Numbered from the stretch's first letter, positions 1 through 11,276 are shown. The stretch is 64,000 nucleotides of DNA from Leishmania infantum JPCM5 (GCF_000002875.2 NC_009413.2:935823-999822); one strand, 5' to 3'. Notes: generated by a model not told the origin, from the sequence alone. Numbers and translations are program-made.

Positions 1-877
1 CTGGTAGATGACGCCAGAAATAGGCCGGAACACCAGAGACGGTGGCACTGGCGGCGTCGGAGGGGGTCGACAGCTCCACGGCAACGCGGTGCAGCGCGTG
101 GGCAGCAGGGGAGCCAGGCAGTCCATACAGAACCACCACAGCCGGTACCTCGCGAACAGCAGCCAGCGATGACGCCGGGTGACGGTGATCGAAGCTCGCG
201 AAAGCAACCTCGTCTATGGACACCAAGGCATCTCTGTGTTGCGGCCCCGCACCACCAGCTGCGTTCTTCAGGGCTGAAGGTGTTTTGACACGAAGCGCCT
301 GTAGTGGGGCACCTGGAGCAGTGCGGGTGTAAACTACGGCGAAGGGTTCGCCACAGGCCAATCTGTTCCCGCTGCCACGCTCACCTTGGTCACTGTCGTC
401 CCTCTCCGACAAGGACGGCGGCGTCGTCTCGCGGAGAGCCTTATCCGCAAGGGTGTAGTGCGCCTCCACTGCCGGCGAGTAGACGCGAGCCGCCATCTCT
501 GCTTCAAAAACGGCCCTGTTGGTGCCTCGCGTCTCAGGCAGGCGAAAGAGAACCTCGAGAAGTCTCATGTACTGCAGCTGCTGCGTGAGAAAGCGAGCGC
601 TAGTCGCCTCGCGCGCCCCCTCAGAGTCCGCGCTACTTCTTCCGCGGTCCTGCGACGGAGACGGCGGCCAGAGGGCATCAAGGCAACTGTAGAAGGCCTC
701 GTCGCCGAAAGAGCGCGCGGCCCACTCGCAGCCCTCCTGATAGAGCGACGTCTCGTTCCACGAAGCTTCCACAGCAGCGTGGATGCCCTTGCCAAGCGTC
801 CTCTGCGCCGTGACGCCTAGGATGAGTAACATCAGCAGTGGCAGCAGTGCGAGAAATGAGATTAAAGACGACGGCAT
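1..877 (-). CDS. UGGT: UDP-glucose:glycoprotein glucosyltransferase, N-terminal part (runs off left edge)
   Basis: Reading the minus strand from an ATG at 877 gives 292 codons with no stop, leaving the window at position 1. Residues 1-24 form a signal peptide (MPSSLISF followed by a Leu-rich core ending near VTAQ). The following segments match the thioredoxin-like N-terminal region of UGGT: SWNETSLYQEGCEWAA near 40-54, AFYSCLDALW near 61-70, a YSPAVEAHY block near 133-141 (family form: SPRVE.H), and a stretch near 240-291 with VLYGLPGS and YFWRH (family form: VLYG.LG ... YVLRH). UGGT is the lumenal ER enzyme that reglucosylates misfolded N-glycoproteins so that calreticulin rebinds them. The catalytic C-terminal glycosyltransferase domain lies outside the window. 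It is the most downstream gene of the transcription unit seen here. Family assignment is by motif recall, not by a search. Confidence 0.8.
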   Translation of the reverse strand, partial: MPSSLISFLALLPLLMLLILGVTAQRTLGKGIHAAVEASWNETSLYQEGCEWAARSFGDEAFYSCLDALWPPSPSQDRGRSSADSEGAREATSARFLTQQLQYMRLLEVLFRLPETRGTNRAVFEAEMAARVYSPAVEAHYTLADKALRETTPPSLSERDDSDQGERGSGNRLACGEPFAVVYTRTAPGAPLQALRVKTPSALKNAAGGAGPQHRDALVSIDEVAFASFDHRHPASSLAAVREVPAVVVLYGLPGSPAAHALHRVAVELSTPSDAASATVSGVPAYFWRHLP

Positions 878-3050
878 TGCACCTCCGCTCGTCCTGGGCC
901 TCGAGGACGTCGTCAAGCACGGCATCACCCTACTCGCCTACCCAGGCAGCTCACTTTGTGTATGTGCGTCCGTGTTTAGCGATGCGAGCAACCACTTCGC
1001 CCCTGTTTTCCACTGCTTGGAGCGTCGATAGGAGCGCGGTGCGTCACAGCTCGGAGGCAAAAAGTATAGAAGTGTCTCTGCACGTGTGTGCTTCCTGATG
1101 AGCTTAGGCAAATAAATAAATATATATATATATATGCAATACAAGAAGGAAGGAAAGCAAAGGACAGCAGGAGGGGGAGAGCGAACGGAGAATACAGGCT
1201 GGAGCGTGTTCAGCGCGATTTTTTTTTCGCTATTTGGTGTAAAGGATGCGCTTGCGTAGGCTTTCCTTCCACCTTTTTTTTCGTTTTTCTCTTGCTTTTT
1301 CGTCTGAGCGATAACCATATCTATGTGTGTGTGTGTGTGTTTTGGCGAAACGATTTCTCTCGTTCTTTGCACGGTGGAGCGGCAGCGGAGCGCGTGCAAC
1401 AAAAAAAAAAAGCACTGGAAGGAAATGGATACAAGAACAGCAACACTTTAAGCGAAATCGAAATCGAAAAAAAAAAGGATGTATGGGTGATTTCTGCAAA
1501 TGATGGGAGATGCACCAACCCCTTTTTTTTCTCGATTGTTTTTTTTCTTTTCATGCAAGCGGTGCCCAAACACAAGCACACACATAGAGAGAGATATACT
1601 CGTCAGGCGATGTATGCGCGTGCGAGTAGGTCGGGTGTCAAAATCCGCAATAGCGAAGTCCCCCGGCCAGCCCCACACAAAAAAAAATATGTTTTAGTCA
1701 TCATAGAAGATCAGGCGTGGGTGCGGTGGAGAAGGTTGGGGTCAAGAAGGGCAAGGGTGGCAATAGAAGAGGGCACAGAGAGAGATGGATGGATACTGTG
1801 GCGATGCACCGCATGTTCGTGTATGCGTGTCTGAGAAGATTATTAGGCGACCATACAAAAAGGAGAGGGAGGGCCTGCCGCTACTCGTCCCGTGCCTCCC
1901 AACCACCACCATCACCACGTCAGGAGTCGCATTTACCACGCCTGGTAACACCGCTTGGTTTTTTTTTGGGAGGGGGGAGAGGGGGCTGCTGTGCACTCGC
2001 AGACTGTGTAGCGTCTCATCACGATGAAGACAAGCTAAGGCTCACGCACTCGAAAAAAAGGCGGGCAAGCATATATGATCCTCTTTTCGTATACCCAAAG
2101 TGCGTGCGCCACCGCCTTCTCTCTGCTCCTGGACCACACTCCCTGTTGTTTCCTTTTCCTCTCATGATGTGTCACAAGACGGCCAAAAAGCCGTCCCCCC
2201 CCGGCGCGCTGTCTTTATCAGTAGTGGAGAACGGAATTCAGACACTGCGCAGATGCTTCAGTGTGTATGTGTGTGTGTGCGCGCCTTGAGGCGCGAACCA
2301 AGCGAACAGGCGCAGACAACAGAGAAGCAAAAATACATGTGTGTGCATAACCACGAAACGGGATAAGGAACCAGCACGACGGAAGCAAAGAAAAGCACAG
2401 GCATCCGCTCGCTCCACTAGACTGAAATGAAGACTCGGCGAAGCGCGAAGATGGAGTCGTAGGCACCGGGCGGAATAGAATAGGGGTACAACTAGCTGCA
2501 GGCATTTTCCGTGGTCTTCAGATCAGCCCTCCTCCTCAGCCCGCAAAAAAAAACGTCGCGCGGCTAATCAGACTCTGCTCACTCGCCACGACCTACCCAT
2601 CCTGCTCGAAACAACTCAGAGCAACTCTCATCCAACCTTTTTTCAATCCCTTCTGGTTCGCCACTCGCGTTTCCACCTCTCTCGCCCCGCAAGCAACTCT
2701 GCGCCATTAGCAGCAACACGAAGAAAAAGAGGGCCATTGAAGCGCCTCGCAGAAAAGGAAAAAAACCCTCGCCTACCACGACAAAAGCCGCACACGAGCG
2801 TCATCGGAACAGTCGTAACAGGTCAGCGACAGACGTCTTCTTCCGCCTGCGTCTGAGTGGGTGGCCCGCATCGGGTACGCCACGTGGGTGGCTCCCGCAC
2901 ACGCAGCGCCTTGCCTGGGATCACATCCTCACCTTCCTCTTCCAGCCCTGCCGCACTGGACACAATATGGCGCACCCTCCGCAATGCGCGGCATACACGA
3001 GCATGCACATACACATCGCTCTTTCTCGCGCGCCAGCACGTCCTTCTATC
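878..3050. other. Intergenic region between UGGT and the LRR array, no gene supported
   Basis: This is the 5' flank of UGGT and the 3' flank of the LRR array. It holds an AT repeat near 1120-1135, a TG repeat at 1324-1341, several A and T homopolymers of 8-11, and no ORF with protein-like composition on either strand. The homopolymer A runs on the plus strand are T-rich tracts on the transcribed strand and may include the UGGT trans-splice region, but no single acceptor stands out. Confidence 0.6.
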
Positions 3051-3449
3051 GCGAGCAGCTCAGCGAATACGCGCACGCAGCCGCAGCCCACCTGCCTCTG
3101 CTGCGCCACCGCTAAATCCTCGTCGTCCAGCACGAGCCGTCTGCCGTCGAGTCGGGTCATGCGCCCTGCATTCTCGTCCTTCCTCGGATACGTGCGGCGC
3201 CACCGGCGCCGCACAGAGACTCGCGCCCGCTGCACGCCGTTGCGCACACGTGTTGAGCCGTCGGCACGATTCGTAGCGAGCGGGCCCCAACGCGACCATC
3301 AAGGCCGCACGTCTCTTCGGCACACCGCCAGCCCAGACCTGTCCGCCGACACCAAGAGTCCGAGGCCCACCACACGAAGCGCTGGATGTGGGCGCTTGGC
3401 TTCCGCACAGCGTTGGGTGCCGCACCCAGGCACCCGCGGTGGGGTGGCC
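3051..3449 (+). repeat. 399-bp direct repeat, outer left copy
   Basis: This segment recurs at 6297-6695 and 10759-11157. It is the only part of the unit present at both outer ends of the array, so it defines the array borders. A diverged relative lies near 62700-62990. Its base composition is GC-rich and its plus-strand reading frames are open, but the ORFs look like compositional artefacts. Confidence 0.9.
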
Positions 3450-4076
3450 GGCAGCATCAAGGGCATTATTTTTCTAGTCAGAATAGAAAGTGAAATGCAC
3501 AGCCGCATCCGACCATAGACAAACATGTAGGCAGATGCACGCCAGCGGTGATAGTGCTGCGCTCCATTGTGTGAGCCTGTGCGGAGTCGGCCCCGTTGTT
3601 TGCCATAATATTTAACATGCAGCATGCATTCAAGTCTTGCCTCTCCCGCGCGGCGACGCCTAAAAGCAGCAGAAAAAAAGTAACCGAATGGTGTTAGGAA
3701 AAAAAAGGGCGAGCAGGAGAAGGTAACATGGCGCACGAAATGATAGTCACACAAGAATGCGCTGGATATTACTCTCCTCAACACGTGCTACAGCCCAAAG
3801 GTGCTCGCTGCTCATAAACCAGGCACAATGTTGACTTGATGCCCCCCAACCCTGCCGCCACCGCCTGGCTACGCCACCCCCGCGCTTAATCACCACCAAA
3901 AGCAGATACGTACGTGCGCACTGGCATGGGGAGAAAGAGAGAGACGAAGACGGAGGTGAACGGCTCAGATGCAGAGGGTGAGCAAGACGGAGAGCTGAGG
4001 CTGCCACCACGAGCACCACAATAAGAACGCCGCACCCTTCCGCCGGCTTTTTCGCCTTAAATGGTGCTGGCCCATC

Positions 4077-4812
4077 TCACGGGGCGGGCATGAGGTAGTC
4101 CCAGTTGTTGTGGTGGACCATGATAAAACGGATGCCGAGTGGGAGGTCGACGAGGTCAGCCGCGCCGGTGAAGTTGTTATACTCCATGTGCACAAACTTG
4201 ACAGACTCGGGTAGCTGCGTGAGGTTCACCTGGCCGCTGAGGTGATTGTGGCCAATGTTGAGGTACTGCAGCTGCGGCGGCAGTGCCGAGAGGTCGACCT
4301 CACCCGTGAAATGGTTTTCAGAAAGATCAAGGGAGCGCAGAGTGCGCGGGAGTTCGCTGGTGCGCAGGCCACCCTGTATCGCATTGTTGTTGAGACGCAG
4401 CAACTCTATGTTCTCGGGGAGTTGAGCGAACACGGCGCCATCGAGGAGGTTGTGCGACACATCCATCACCTTCAGCTTCGTGCAGTTACGAAGGTGAGGG
4501 AGGGTGCCCGTCAGGCTGCACCTGGTGAGGTACAGTTCTGCGAGGCTGAAGCCACTTTCGCCACACGCGCTTTGCAGCTGAGAGAGAGACAGAGGTGACC
4601 CCGGGTTGTTGCTTTCCAGGCCGGACNNNNNNNNNNNNNNNNNNNNNNNNNNNNNNNNNNNNNNNNNNNNNNNNNNNNNNNNNNNNNNNNNNNNNNNNNN
4701 NNNNNNNNNNNNNNNNNNNNNNNNNNNCACAACAGAGCGCGCTGGTGCATCTACTAAGGCGGCGTTGTGGGGTGACCGGGCCGCGCGCCATCATCACAGT
4801 CGCCGTGTTCAT
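4077..4812 (-). CDS. Secreted leucine-rich-repeat protein, copy 1 (interrupted by assembly gap)
   Basis: The C-terminal half (4077-4626) and the first codons (4728-4812, from an ATG at 4812) match the complete copy at 7323-8753. The two halves are in different frames only because the gap holds 101 Ns while the equivalent stretch in copy 2 is 796 bases. This is an assembly effect and no evidence of a pseudogene. The visible C-terminal part carries five or six plant-type LRRs (LxxLxLxxNxxxG) and ends at the same TGA as copy 2. No base difference from copy 2 was noticed in the visible parts, which points to recent duplication or gene conversion. Confidence 0.85.
4627..4727. other. Assembly gap of 101 N inside LRR copy 1
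   Basis: The flanks equal positions 7872 and 8669 of copy 2, so the missing stretch should be about 796 bases. The gap length is a placeholder. Confidence 0.95.
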
Positions 4813-6296
4813 CCTACTTGAAAGCACAACTTCGTAGAACCCGGTGAGGCTCTTGTGGGAATATTCTTTCTCGCTTCTCTCACCTGTGTCCTATCGCGGT
4901 AGATGTCAGACGCTGCTCGTTGATGCACAGCGTTTCGCTCCGACGATAAAACGATCAGCAAAACCAAAATATATATATATATAAATAAATACATATAGGT
5001 GTATATATATTATTATTATAAATAGCACATATATATATGTGCAATATACTGTAAAGCGAACAGCGAAAAACGGAGACAGAAGTCTGAGCACGCCAAAACG
5101 CACGTGCGTGAACGCGTGTTCAGACGCACGTCGCGCATGAAGGGGATGAGACTTATTATTAGCGAAGAGCACCAAAACACACAATACATACACACACACA
5201 TGCAAAACGTAGGCGCACTTCAAAGGCGGATATAAGTGCCTTACAAGCAACGCAAAAAAAAAGATGAGAGATGCGGACACTACAGCAGCAGCAGAGGCAC
5301 ACGTCAATGTGAAAGCGATGGGCAATAAGCGTGAAGGCCACACCTTGCACCGCTGGATGGGTGTAGAGGGGGAGGGGGCGGGCGGAGGCCGAAAACAGCA
5401 GCGGCGCATGCGCAAGAGAGAGAAGGAGGTGAGAGTTTTTGACACCGAGTTGCTGCAAGGAGGGTAGTGGTGGTGGTCGCTAAACGGCGCAAGAACAAAC
5501 AAACAAAAAAAAACAGACTGGCGCGCACAGAGGAAGGAAAAGGCGCCAAAGGAGAGGACCTTCTCCGAAGCATGCGGACACCGCCTGACGAAGCCACACC
5601 CTCCTAGTCGATCCTGGCGGGAGAAACAAAGCGATGGCGGGTGGAGGGGGTGGAGCAAAGCAACGCGCTCCAGCACTACAACGCCGACAGTCACGTGGGC
5701 GGCGCAGCCGCCTTTCGCGAACACATCGGCACATGACCACCAGAATCGCACGGCGTCGCTCGGAATAGCTCGCCGAGCCAGGCTTTCGGGCAGCCAGGGA
5801 AGCGAGAACATCGCCTCTTACCAAGATCTTCCACGAAACCCAACAAACTGGTGAGTTGGCGTCTTAGTGTTTTGCTTTGGCTCTCTCTTGGGTCGCGGCA
5901 GCACTCGTCGCTCACCGCCCGACAAACACAGAATCAAGGTCTCCCTGCAGCCTCCGGAAACCGAACAAAAAAAGTGGGTAACGGCGTACATGAACAAAAA
6001 CCACCAAAGAGGGACGAGGGTGCAGACATGCGTACACGAATAGATGCTCTGGCAGTGCACAGAACCCCCAGAAGCGGTGCACACTTTCACCGCGGCAGGC
6101 ATCGTCTAGCTCATTCCCTACATGTACAACACAGAGCCGGTCGATGTACTACAGCAATCCAGAACCTCTGCGTATATGCAGTACGTCCAGCACGACCACC
6201 AGCGCTCACCGCTGCAGCCATAATCCACCAAAATCCAAGCATTACGTCAGTACACAAAACGGCAGACCCCTTTTCTTGATTACATGCCATAGTACC
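4813..6296. other. 5' flank of LRR copy 1, no gene supported
   Basis: Contains an AT-rich block near 4970-5040 (short AT, TTA and TATA repeats), CA runs near 5180-5200 and A-rich tracts. The same sequence recurs at 8754-9312 and 9413-10758. No protein-like ORF is seen. A pyrimidine-rich stretch on the minus strand near 5340-5480 could serve for trans-splicing. Confidence 0.6.
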
Positions 6297-6695
6297 GCGA
6301 GCAGCTCAGCGAATACGCGCACGCAGCCGCAGCCCACCTGCCTCTGCTGCGCCACCGCTAAATCCTCGTCGTCCAGCACGAGCCGTCTGCCGTCGAGTCG
6401 GGTCATGCGCCCTGCATTCTCGTCCTTCCTCGGATACGTGCGGCGCCACCGGCGCCGCACAGAGACTCGCGCCCGCTGCACGCCGTTGCGCACACGTGTT
6501 GAGCCGTCGGCACGATTCGTAGCGAGCGGGCCCCAACGCGACCATCAAGGCCGCACGTCTCTTCGGCACACCGCCAGCCCAGACCTGTCCGCCGACACCA
6601 AGAGTCCGAGGCCCACCACACGAAGCGCTGGATGTGGGCGCTTGGCTTCCGCACAGCGTTGGGTGCCGCACCCAGGCACCCGCGGTGGGGTGGCC
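6297..6695 (+). repeat. 399-bp direct repeat, internal copy
   Basis: Same sequence as 3051-3449 and 10759-11157. It marks the unit 1/unit 2 junction. Confidence 0.9.
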
Positions 6696-7322
6696 GGCAG
6701 CATCAAGGGCATTATTTTTCTAGTCAGAATAGAAAGTGAAATGCACAGCCGCATCCGACCATAGACAAACATGTAGGCAGATGCACGCCAGCGGTGATAG
6801 TGCTGCGCTCCATTGTGTGAGCCTGTGCGGAGTCGGCCCCGTTGTTTGCCATAATATTTAACATGCAGCATGCATTCAAGTCTTGCCTCTCCCGCGCGGC
6901 GACGCCTAAAAGCAGCAGAAAAAAAGTAACCGAATGGTGTTAGGAAAAAAAAGGGCGAGCAGGAGAAGGTAACATGGCGCACGAAATGATAGTCACACAA
7001 GAATGCGCTGGATATTACTCTCCTCAACACGTGCTACAGCCCAAAGGTGCTCGCTGCTCATAAACCAGGCACAATGTTGACTTGATGCCCCCCAACCCTG
7101 CCGCCACCGCCTGGCTACGCCACCCCCGCGCTTAATCACCACCAAAAGCAGATACGTACGTGCGCACTGGCATGGGGAGAAAGAGAGAGACGAAGACGGA
7201 GGTGAACGGCTCAGATGCAGAGGGTGAGCAAGACGGAGAGCTGAGGCTGCCACCACGAGCACCACAATAAGAACGCCGCACCCTTCCGCCGGCTTTTTCG
7301 CCTTAAATGGTGCTGGCCCATC

Positions 7323-8753
7323 TCACGGGGCGGGCATGAGGTAGTCCCAGTTGTTGTGGTGGACCATGATAAAACGGATGCCGAGTGGGAGGTCGACGAG
7401 GTCAGCCGCGCCGGTGAAGTTGTTATACTCCATGTGCACAAACTTGACAGACTCGGGTAGCTGCGTGAGGTTCACCTGGCCGCTGAGGTGATTGTGGCCA
7501 ATGTTGAGGTACTGCAGCTGCGGCGGCAGTGCCGAGAGGTCGACCTCACCCGTGAAATGGTTTTCAGAAAGATCAAGGGAGCGCAGAGTGCGCGGGAGTT
7601 CGCTGGTGCGCAGGCCACCCTGTATCGCATTGTTGTTGAGACGCAGCAACTCTATGTTCTCGGGGAGTTGAGCGAACACGGCGCCATCGAGGAGGTTGTG
7701 CGACACATCCATCACCTTCAGCTTCGTGCAGTTACGAAGGTGAGGGAGGGTGCCCGTCAGGCTGCACCTGGTGAGGTACAGTTCTGCGAGGCTGAAGCCA
7801 CTTTCGCCACACGCGCTTTGCAGCTGAGAGAGAGACAGAGGTGACCCCGGGTTGTTGCTTTCCAGGCCGGACACATCCAACGCCTTCAGCTGATTCCGTG
7901 CAGACGGCAGCATGTCGAGGGTCAGAGCAACACCGGTGAAGCTGATATTCAGCAGCGAGAGAAACGCCGGCGCAGTCTCCAATACCTCCCTGACCGTGGA
8001 GTGAGCCAGCTGTGTGTACGAGAGCTGCAGAGATTGGAGGTTGCGCGGCAGCTCGCGGAGATCGATGAACAAGTCTGGATTGCCGGAAAGGCTCAACACC
8101 TGCAGCCACTCCAGCTGGGGTGTCGTCGTCGTCACCTCTGCCTTCACGAGAGCGCAGTTGTCACATTGCAAAACGCGAAGATGAGCCAAGGGCCCCTTCA
8201 CAACTCCCCCCTCGCCACTCCCTGGGGCCTGAAGAATCGAGTCGGACTCCCACTCCACGTTCGTTGCCACGAATTCCTCAAGGTTCGCAGGTAAGCTGGA
8301 GAGCACGAGTGGCTGCCTCAGCCTCGAGTCCGTGATGCGGATCCGCTTCACCGACTTGGGATACTCGTCCCACTTCACAGTTCCGTCTCGCATGCCCTCG
8401 ATGACCGCCTCCTCGAGAGCGCCGGTCACGCGGTTGCAGCGGTACAGCGCCGATCGGCACATGTCGAAGCCCCTCGTTGTGTCCTTGAGCGCGGACTCTA
8501 CCTCCTTTTGCAGCTCAGGGTCGTCGATCGCGCGCTGCAGAGACTGCAGCGCCAGAACAGATTCGTAACGATCCTTCGCGCTCATGCGCGTCTTGGCGGG
8601 AAAAAACTTGCCCACCTCCAGCGCGCTGACTTCGCAACAAAGAGCACAAAACAGTGCGATCGCGATGGCACAACAGAGCGCGCTGGTGCATCTACTAAGG
8701 CGGCGTTGTGGGGTGACCGGGCCGCGCGCCATCATCACAGTCGCCGTGTTCAT
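7323..8753 (-). CDS. Secreted leucine-rich-repeat protein, copy 2 (complete, 476 aa)
   Basis: The first in-frame ATG is at 8753; the frame is open five codons further upstream but without an ATG. Residues 1-45 contain a hydrophobic stretch (ALCCAIAIALFCALCC) that ends before SALEVG, consistent with a signal peptide or anchor. Residues 50-115 are a helical, Cys-containing cap. From about 120 to the C-terminus run LRRs of 21-24 residues with the pattern LxxLxLxxNxxxG...LPxxL, the plant-like or surface-antigen-like class common in trypanosomatids. The last repeat ends in MPAP with no hydrophobic tail, so no GPI signal is evident and a secreted or lumenal protein is more likely. The ligand or partner is unknown. 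It is amplified in tandem with copy 1. Confidence 0.9.
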   Translation of the reverse strand: MNTATVMMARGPVTPQRRLSRCTSALCCAIAIALFCALCCEVSALEVGKFFPAKTRMSAKDRYESVLALQSLQRAIDDPELQKEVESALKDTTRGFDMCRSALYRCNRVTGALEEAVIEGMRDGTVKWDEYPKSVKRIRITDSRLRQPLVLSSLPANLEEFVATNVEWESDSILQAPGSGEGGVVKGPLAHLRVLQCDNCALVKAEVTTTTPQLEWLQVLSLSGNPDLFIDLRELPRNLQSLQLSYTQLAHSTVREVLETAPAFLSLLNISFTGVALTLDMLPSARNQLKALDVSGLESNNPGSPLSLSQLQSACGESGFSLAELYLTRCSLTGTLPHLRNCTKLKVMDVSHNLLDGAVFAQLPENIELLRLNNNAIQGGLRTSELPRTLRSLDLSENHFTGEVDLSALPPQLQYLNIGHNHLSGQVNLTQLPESVKFVHMEYNNFTGAADLVDLPLGIRFIMVHHNNWDYLMPAP

Positions 8754-9312
8754 CCTACTTGAAAGCACAACTTCGTAGAACCCGGTGAGGCTCTTGTGGG
8801 AATATTCTTTCTCGCTTCTCTCACCTGTGTCCTATCGCGGTAGATGTCAGACGCTGCTCGTTGATGCACAGCGTTTCGCTCCGACGATAAAACGATCAGC
8901 AAAACCAAAATATATATATATATATAAATAAATACATATAGGTGTATATATATTATTATTATAAATAGCACATATATATATGTGCAATATACTGTAAAGC
9001 GAACAGCGAAAAACGGAGACAGAAGTCTGAGCACGCCAAAACGCACGTGCGTGAACGCGTGTTCAGACGCACGTCGCGCATGAAGGGGATGAGACTTATT
9101 ATTAGCGAAGAGCACCAAAACACACAATACATACACACACACATGCAAAACGTAGGCGCACTTCAAAGGCGGATATAAGTGCCTTACAAGCAACGCAAAA
9201 AAAAAGATGAGAGATGCGGACACTACAGCAGCAGCAGAGGCACACGTCAATGTGAAAGCGATGGGCAATAAGCGTGAAGGCCACACCTTGCACCGCTGGA
9301 TGGGGTGGTAGA
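8754..9312. other. 5' flank of LRR copy 2 up to the second gap
   Basis: Matches 4813-5367. The last dozen bases differ slightly from copy 1 (an extra G and a changed triplet), typical of low quality at a contig end. No gene seen. Confidence 0.7.
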
Positions 9313-9412
9313 NNNNNNNNNNNNNNNNNNNNNNNNNNNNNNNNNNNNNNNNNNNNNNNNNNNNNNNNNNNNNNNNNNNNNNNNNNNNNNNNNNNNNNNN
9401 NNNNNNNNNNNN
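9313..9412. other. Assembly gap of 100 N between LRR units
   Basis: Sequence to the right of the gap starts again at the equivalent of 8891, so the two contig ends overlap by about 420 bases and were not merged. The gap may be an artefact or may hide one or more additional units (about 3.5 kb each beyond the visible ends). Confidence 0.9.
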
Positions 9413-10758
9413 AACGATCAGCAAACCAAAATATATATATATANTAAATAAATACATATAGGTGTATATATATTATTATTATAAATAGCACATATATATA
9501 TGTGCAATATACTGTAAAGCGAACAGCGAAAAACGGAGACAGAAGTCTGAGCACGCCAAAACGCACGTGCGTGAACGCGTGTTCAGACGCACGTCGCGCA
9601 TGAAGGGGATGAGACTTATTATTAGCGAAGAGCACCAAAACACACAATGCATACACACACACATGCAAAACGTAGGCGCACTTCAAAGGCGGATATAAGT
9701 GCCTTACAAGCAACGCAAAAAAAAAGATGAGAGATGCGGACACTACAGCAGCAGCAGAGGCACACGTCAATGTGAAAGCGATGGGCAATAAGCGTGAAGG
9801 CCACACCTTGCACCGCTGGATGGGTGTAGAGGGGGAGGGGGCGGGCGGAGGCCGAAAACAGCAGCGGCGCATGCGCAAGAGAGAGAAGGAGGTGAGAGTT
9901 TTTGACACCGAGTTGCTGCAAGGAGGGTAGTGGTGGTGGTCGCTAAACGGCGCAAGAACAAACAAACAAAAAAAACAGACTGGCGCGCACAGAGGAAGGA
10001 AAAGGCGCCAAAGGAGAGGACCTTCTCCGAAGCATGCGGACACCGCCTGACGAAGCCACACCCTCCTAGTCGATCCTGGCGGGAGAAACAAAGCGATGGC
10101 GGGTGGAGGGGGTGGAGCAAAGCAACGCGCTCCAGCACTACAACGCCGACAGTCACGTGGGCGGCGCAGCCGCCTTTCGCGAACACATCGGCACATGACC
10201 ACCAGAATCGCACGGCGTCGCTCGGAATAGCTCGCCGAGCCAGGCTTTCGGGCAGCCAGGGAAGCGAGAACATCGCCTCTTACCAAGATCTTCCACGAAA
10301 CCCAACAAACTGGTGAGTTGGCGTCTTAGTGTTTTGCTTTGGCTCTCTCTTGGGTCGCGGCAGCACTCGTCGCTCACCGCCCGACAAACACAGAATCAAG
10401 GTCTCCCTGCAGCCTCCGGAAACCGAACAAAAAAAGTGGGTAACGGCGTACATGAACAAAAACCACCAAAGAGGGACGAGGGTGCAGACATGCGTACACG
10501 AATAGATGCTCTGGCAGTGCACAGAACCCCCAGAAGCGGTGCACACTTTCACCGCGGCAGGCATCGTCTAGCTCATTCCCTACATGTACAACACAGAGCC
10601 GGTCGATGTACTACAGCAATCCAGAACCTCTGCGTATATGCAGTACGTCCAGCACGACCACCAGCGCTCACCGCTGCAGCCATAATCCACCAAAATCCAA
10701 GCATTACGTCAGTACACAAAACGGCAGACCCCTTTTCTTGATTACATGCCATAGTACC
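9413..10758. other. LRR-unit 5' flank, third occurrence
   Basis: Matches 4948-6296 with small differences: an ambiguous n at 9444, a G in place of A near 9649, and a shorter A run near 9970. No gene seen. These differences from the left-hand overlap argue that it may come from a separate array unit. Confidence 0.7.
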
Positions 10759-11157
10759 GCGAGCAGCTCAGCGAATACGCGCACGCAGCCGCAGCCCACC
10801 TGCCTCTGCTGCGCCACCGCTAAATCCTCGTCGTCCAGCACGAGCCGTCTGCCGTCGAGTCGGGTCATGCGCCCTGCATTCTCGTCCTTCCTCGGATACG
10901 TGCGGCGCCACCGGCGCCGCACAGAGACTCGCGCCCGCTGCACGCCGTTGCGCACACGTGTTGAGCCGTCGGCACGATTCGTAGCGAGCGGGCCCCAACG
11001 CGACCATCAAGGCCGCACGTCTCTTCGGCACACCGCCAGCCCAGACCTGTCCGCCGACACCAAGAGTCCGAGGCCCACCACACGAAGCGCTGGATGTGGG
11101 CGCTTGGCTTCCGCACAGCGTTGGGTGCCGCACCCAGGCACCCGCGGTGGGGTGGCC
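10759..11157 (+). repeat. 399-bp direct repeat, outer right copy
   Basis: Identical or nearly so to 3051-3449; homology stops sharply after the shared ggtggcc at 11157. It closes the array on the upstream side. Confidence 0.9.
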
Positions 11158-11276
11158 AGCAACAGAGAAGCAACCAAAATAAAAAGAGCGTTGGCAGCAG
11201 CGGAAGTCACAACTTCTCTTCTTGGCTCTTTTTGTCTGTGCTTTAACGCTCTTCTGGTTCCCGATGACGGGTTGAG

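Larger units (their letters stand above)
3051..6296 (+). repeat. LRR-gene tandem array, unit 1
   Basis: The sequence from 3051 onward recurs from 6297 with an offset of 3246 up to the N gap, and with an offset of 3941 after it. The offset change of 695 means the 101-N gap stands for 796 real bases if the copies are equal, so the true period is about 3941. The left junction is sharp: sequence before 3051 is unlike sequence before 6297. The unit holds, in plus-strand order, the 399-bp repeat, the 3' flank, the LRR gene (minus strand), and its 5' flank. Confidence 0.9.
6297..10758 (+). repeat. LRR-gene tandem array, unit 2 with redundant segment
   Basis: Repeats unit 1. After the second N gap, sequence from 9413 repeats 8891-9312 (offset 522) and then continues to the next copy of the 399-bp repeat at 10759. 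If the redundant 522 bases are removed the unit length is about 3940, equal to the gap-corrected period of unit 1. Confidence 0.85.

Noticed and set aside
4077..4730. LRR copy 1 as a truncated pseudogene
   Set aside because: The break coincides with an N gap whose length is shown to be a placeholder by comparison with copy 2.
9102..10286. 394-residue minus-strand open frame running through the N gap
   Set aside because: It is an artefact of translating N as X and of the T-rich LRR 5' flank; the same region in copy 1 is broken.
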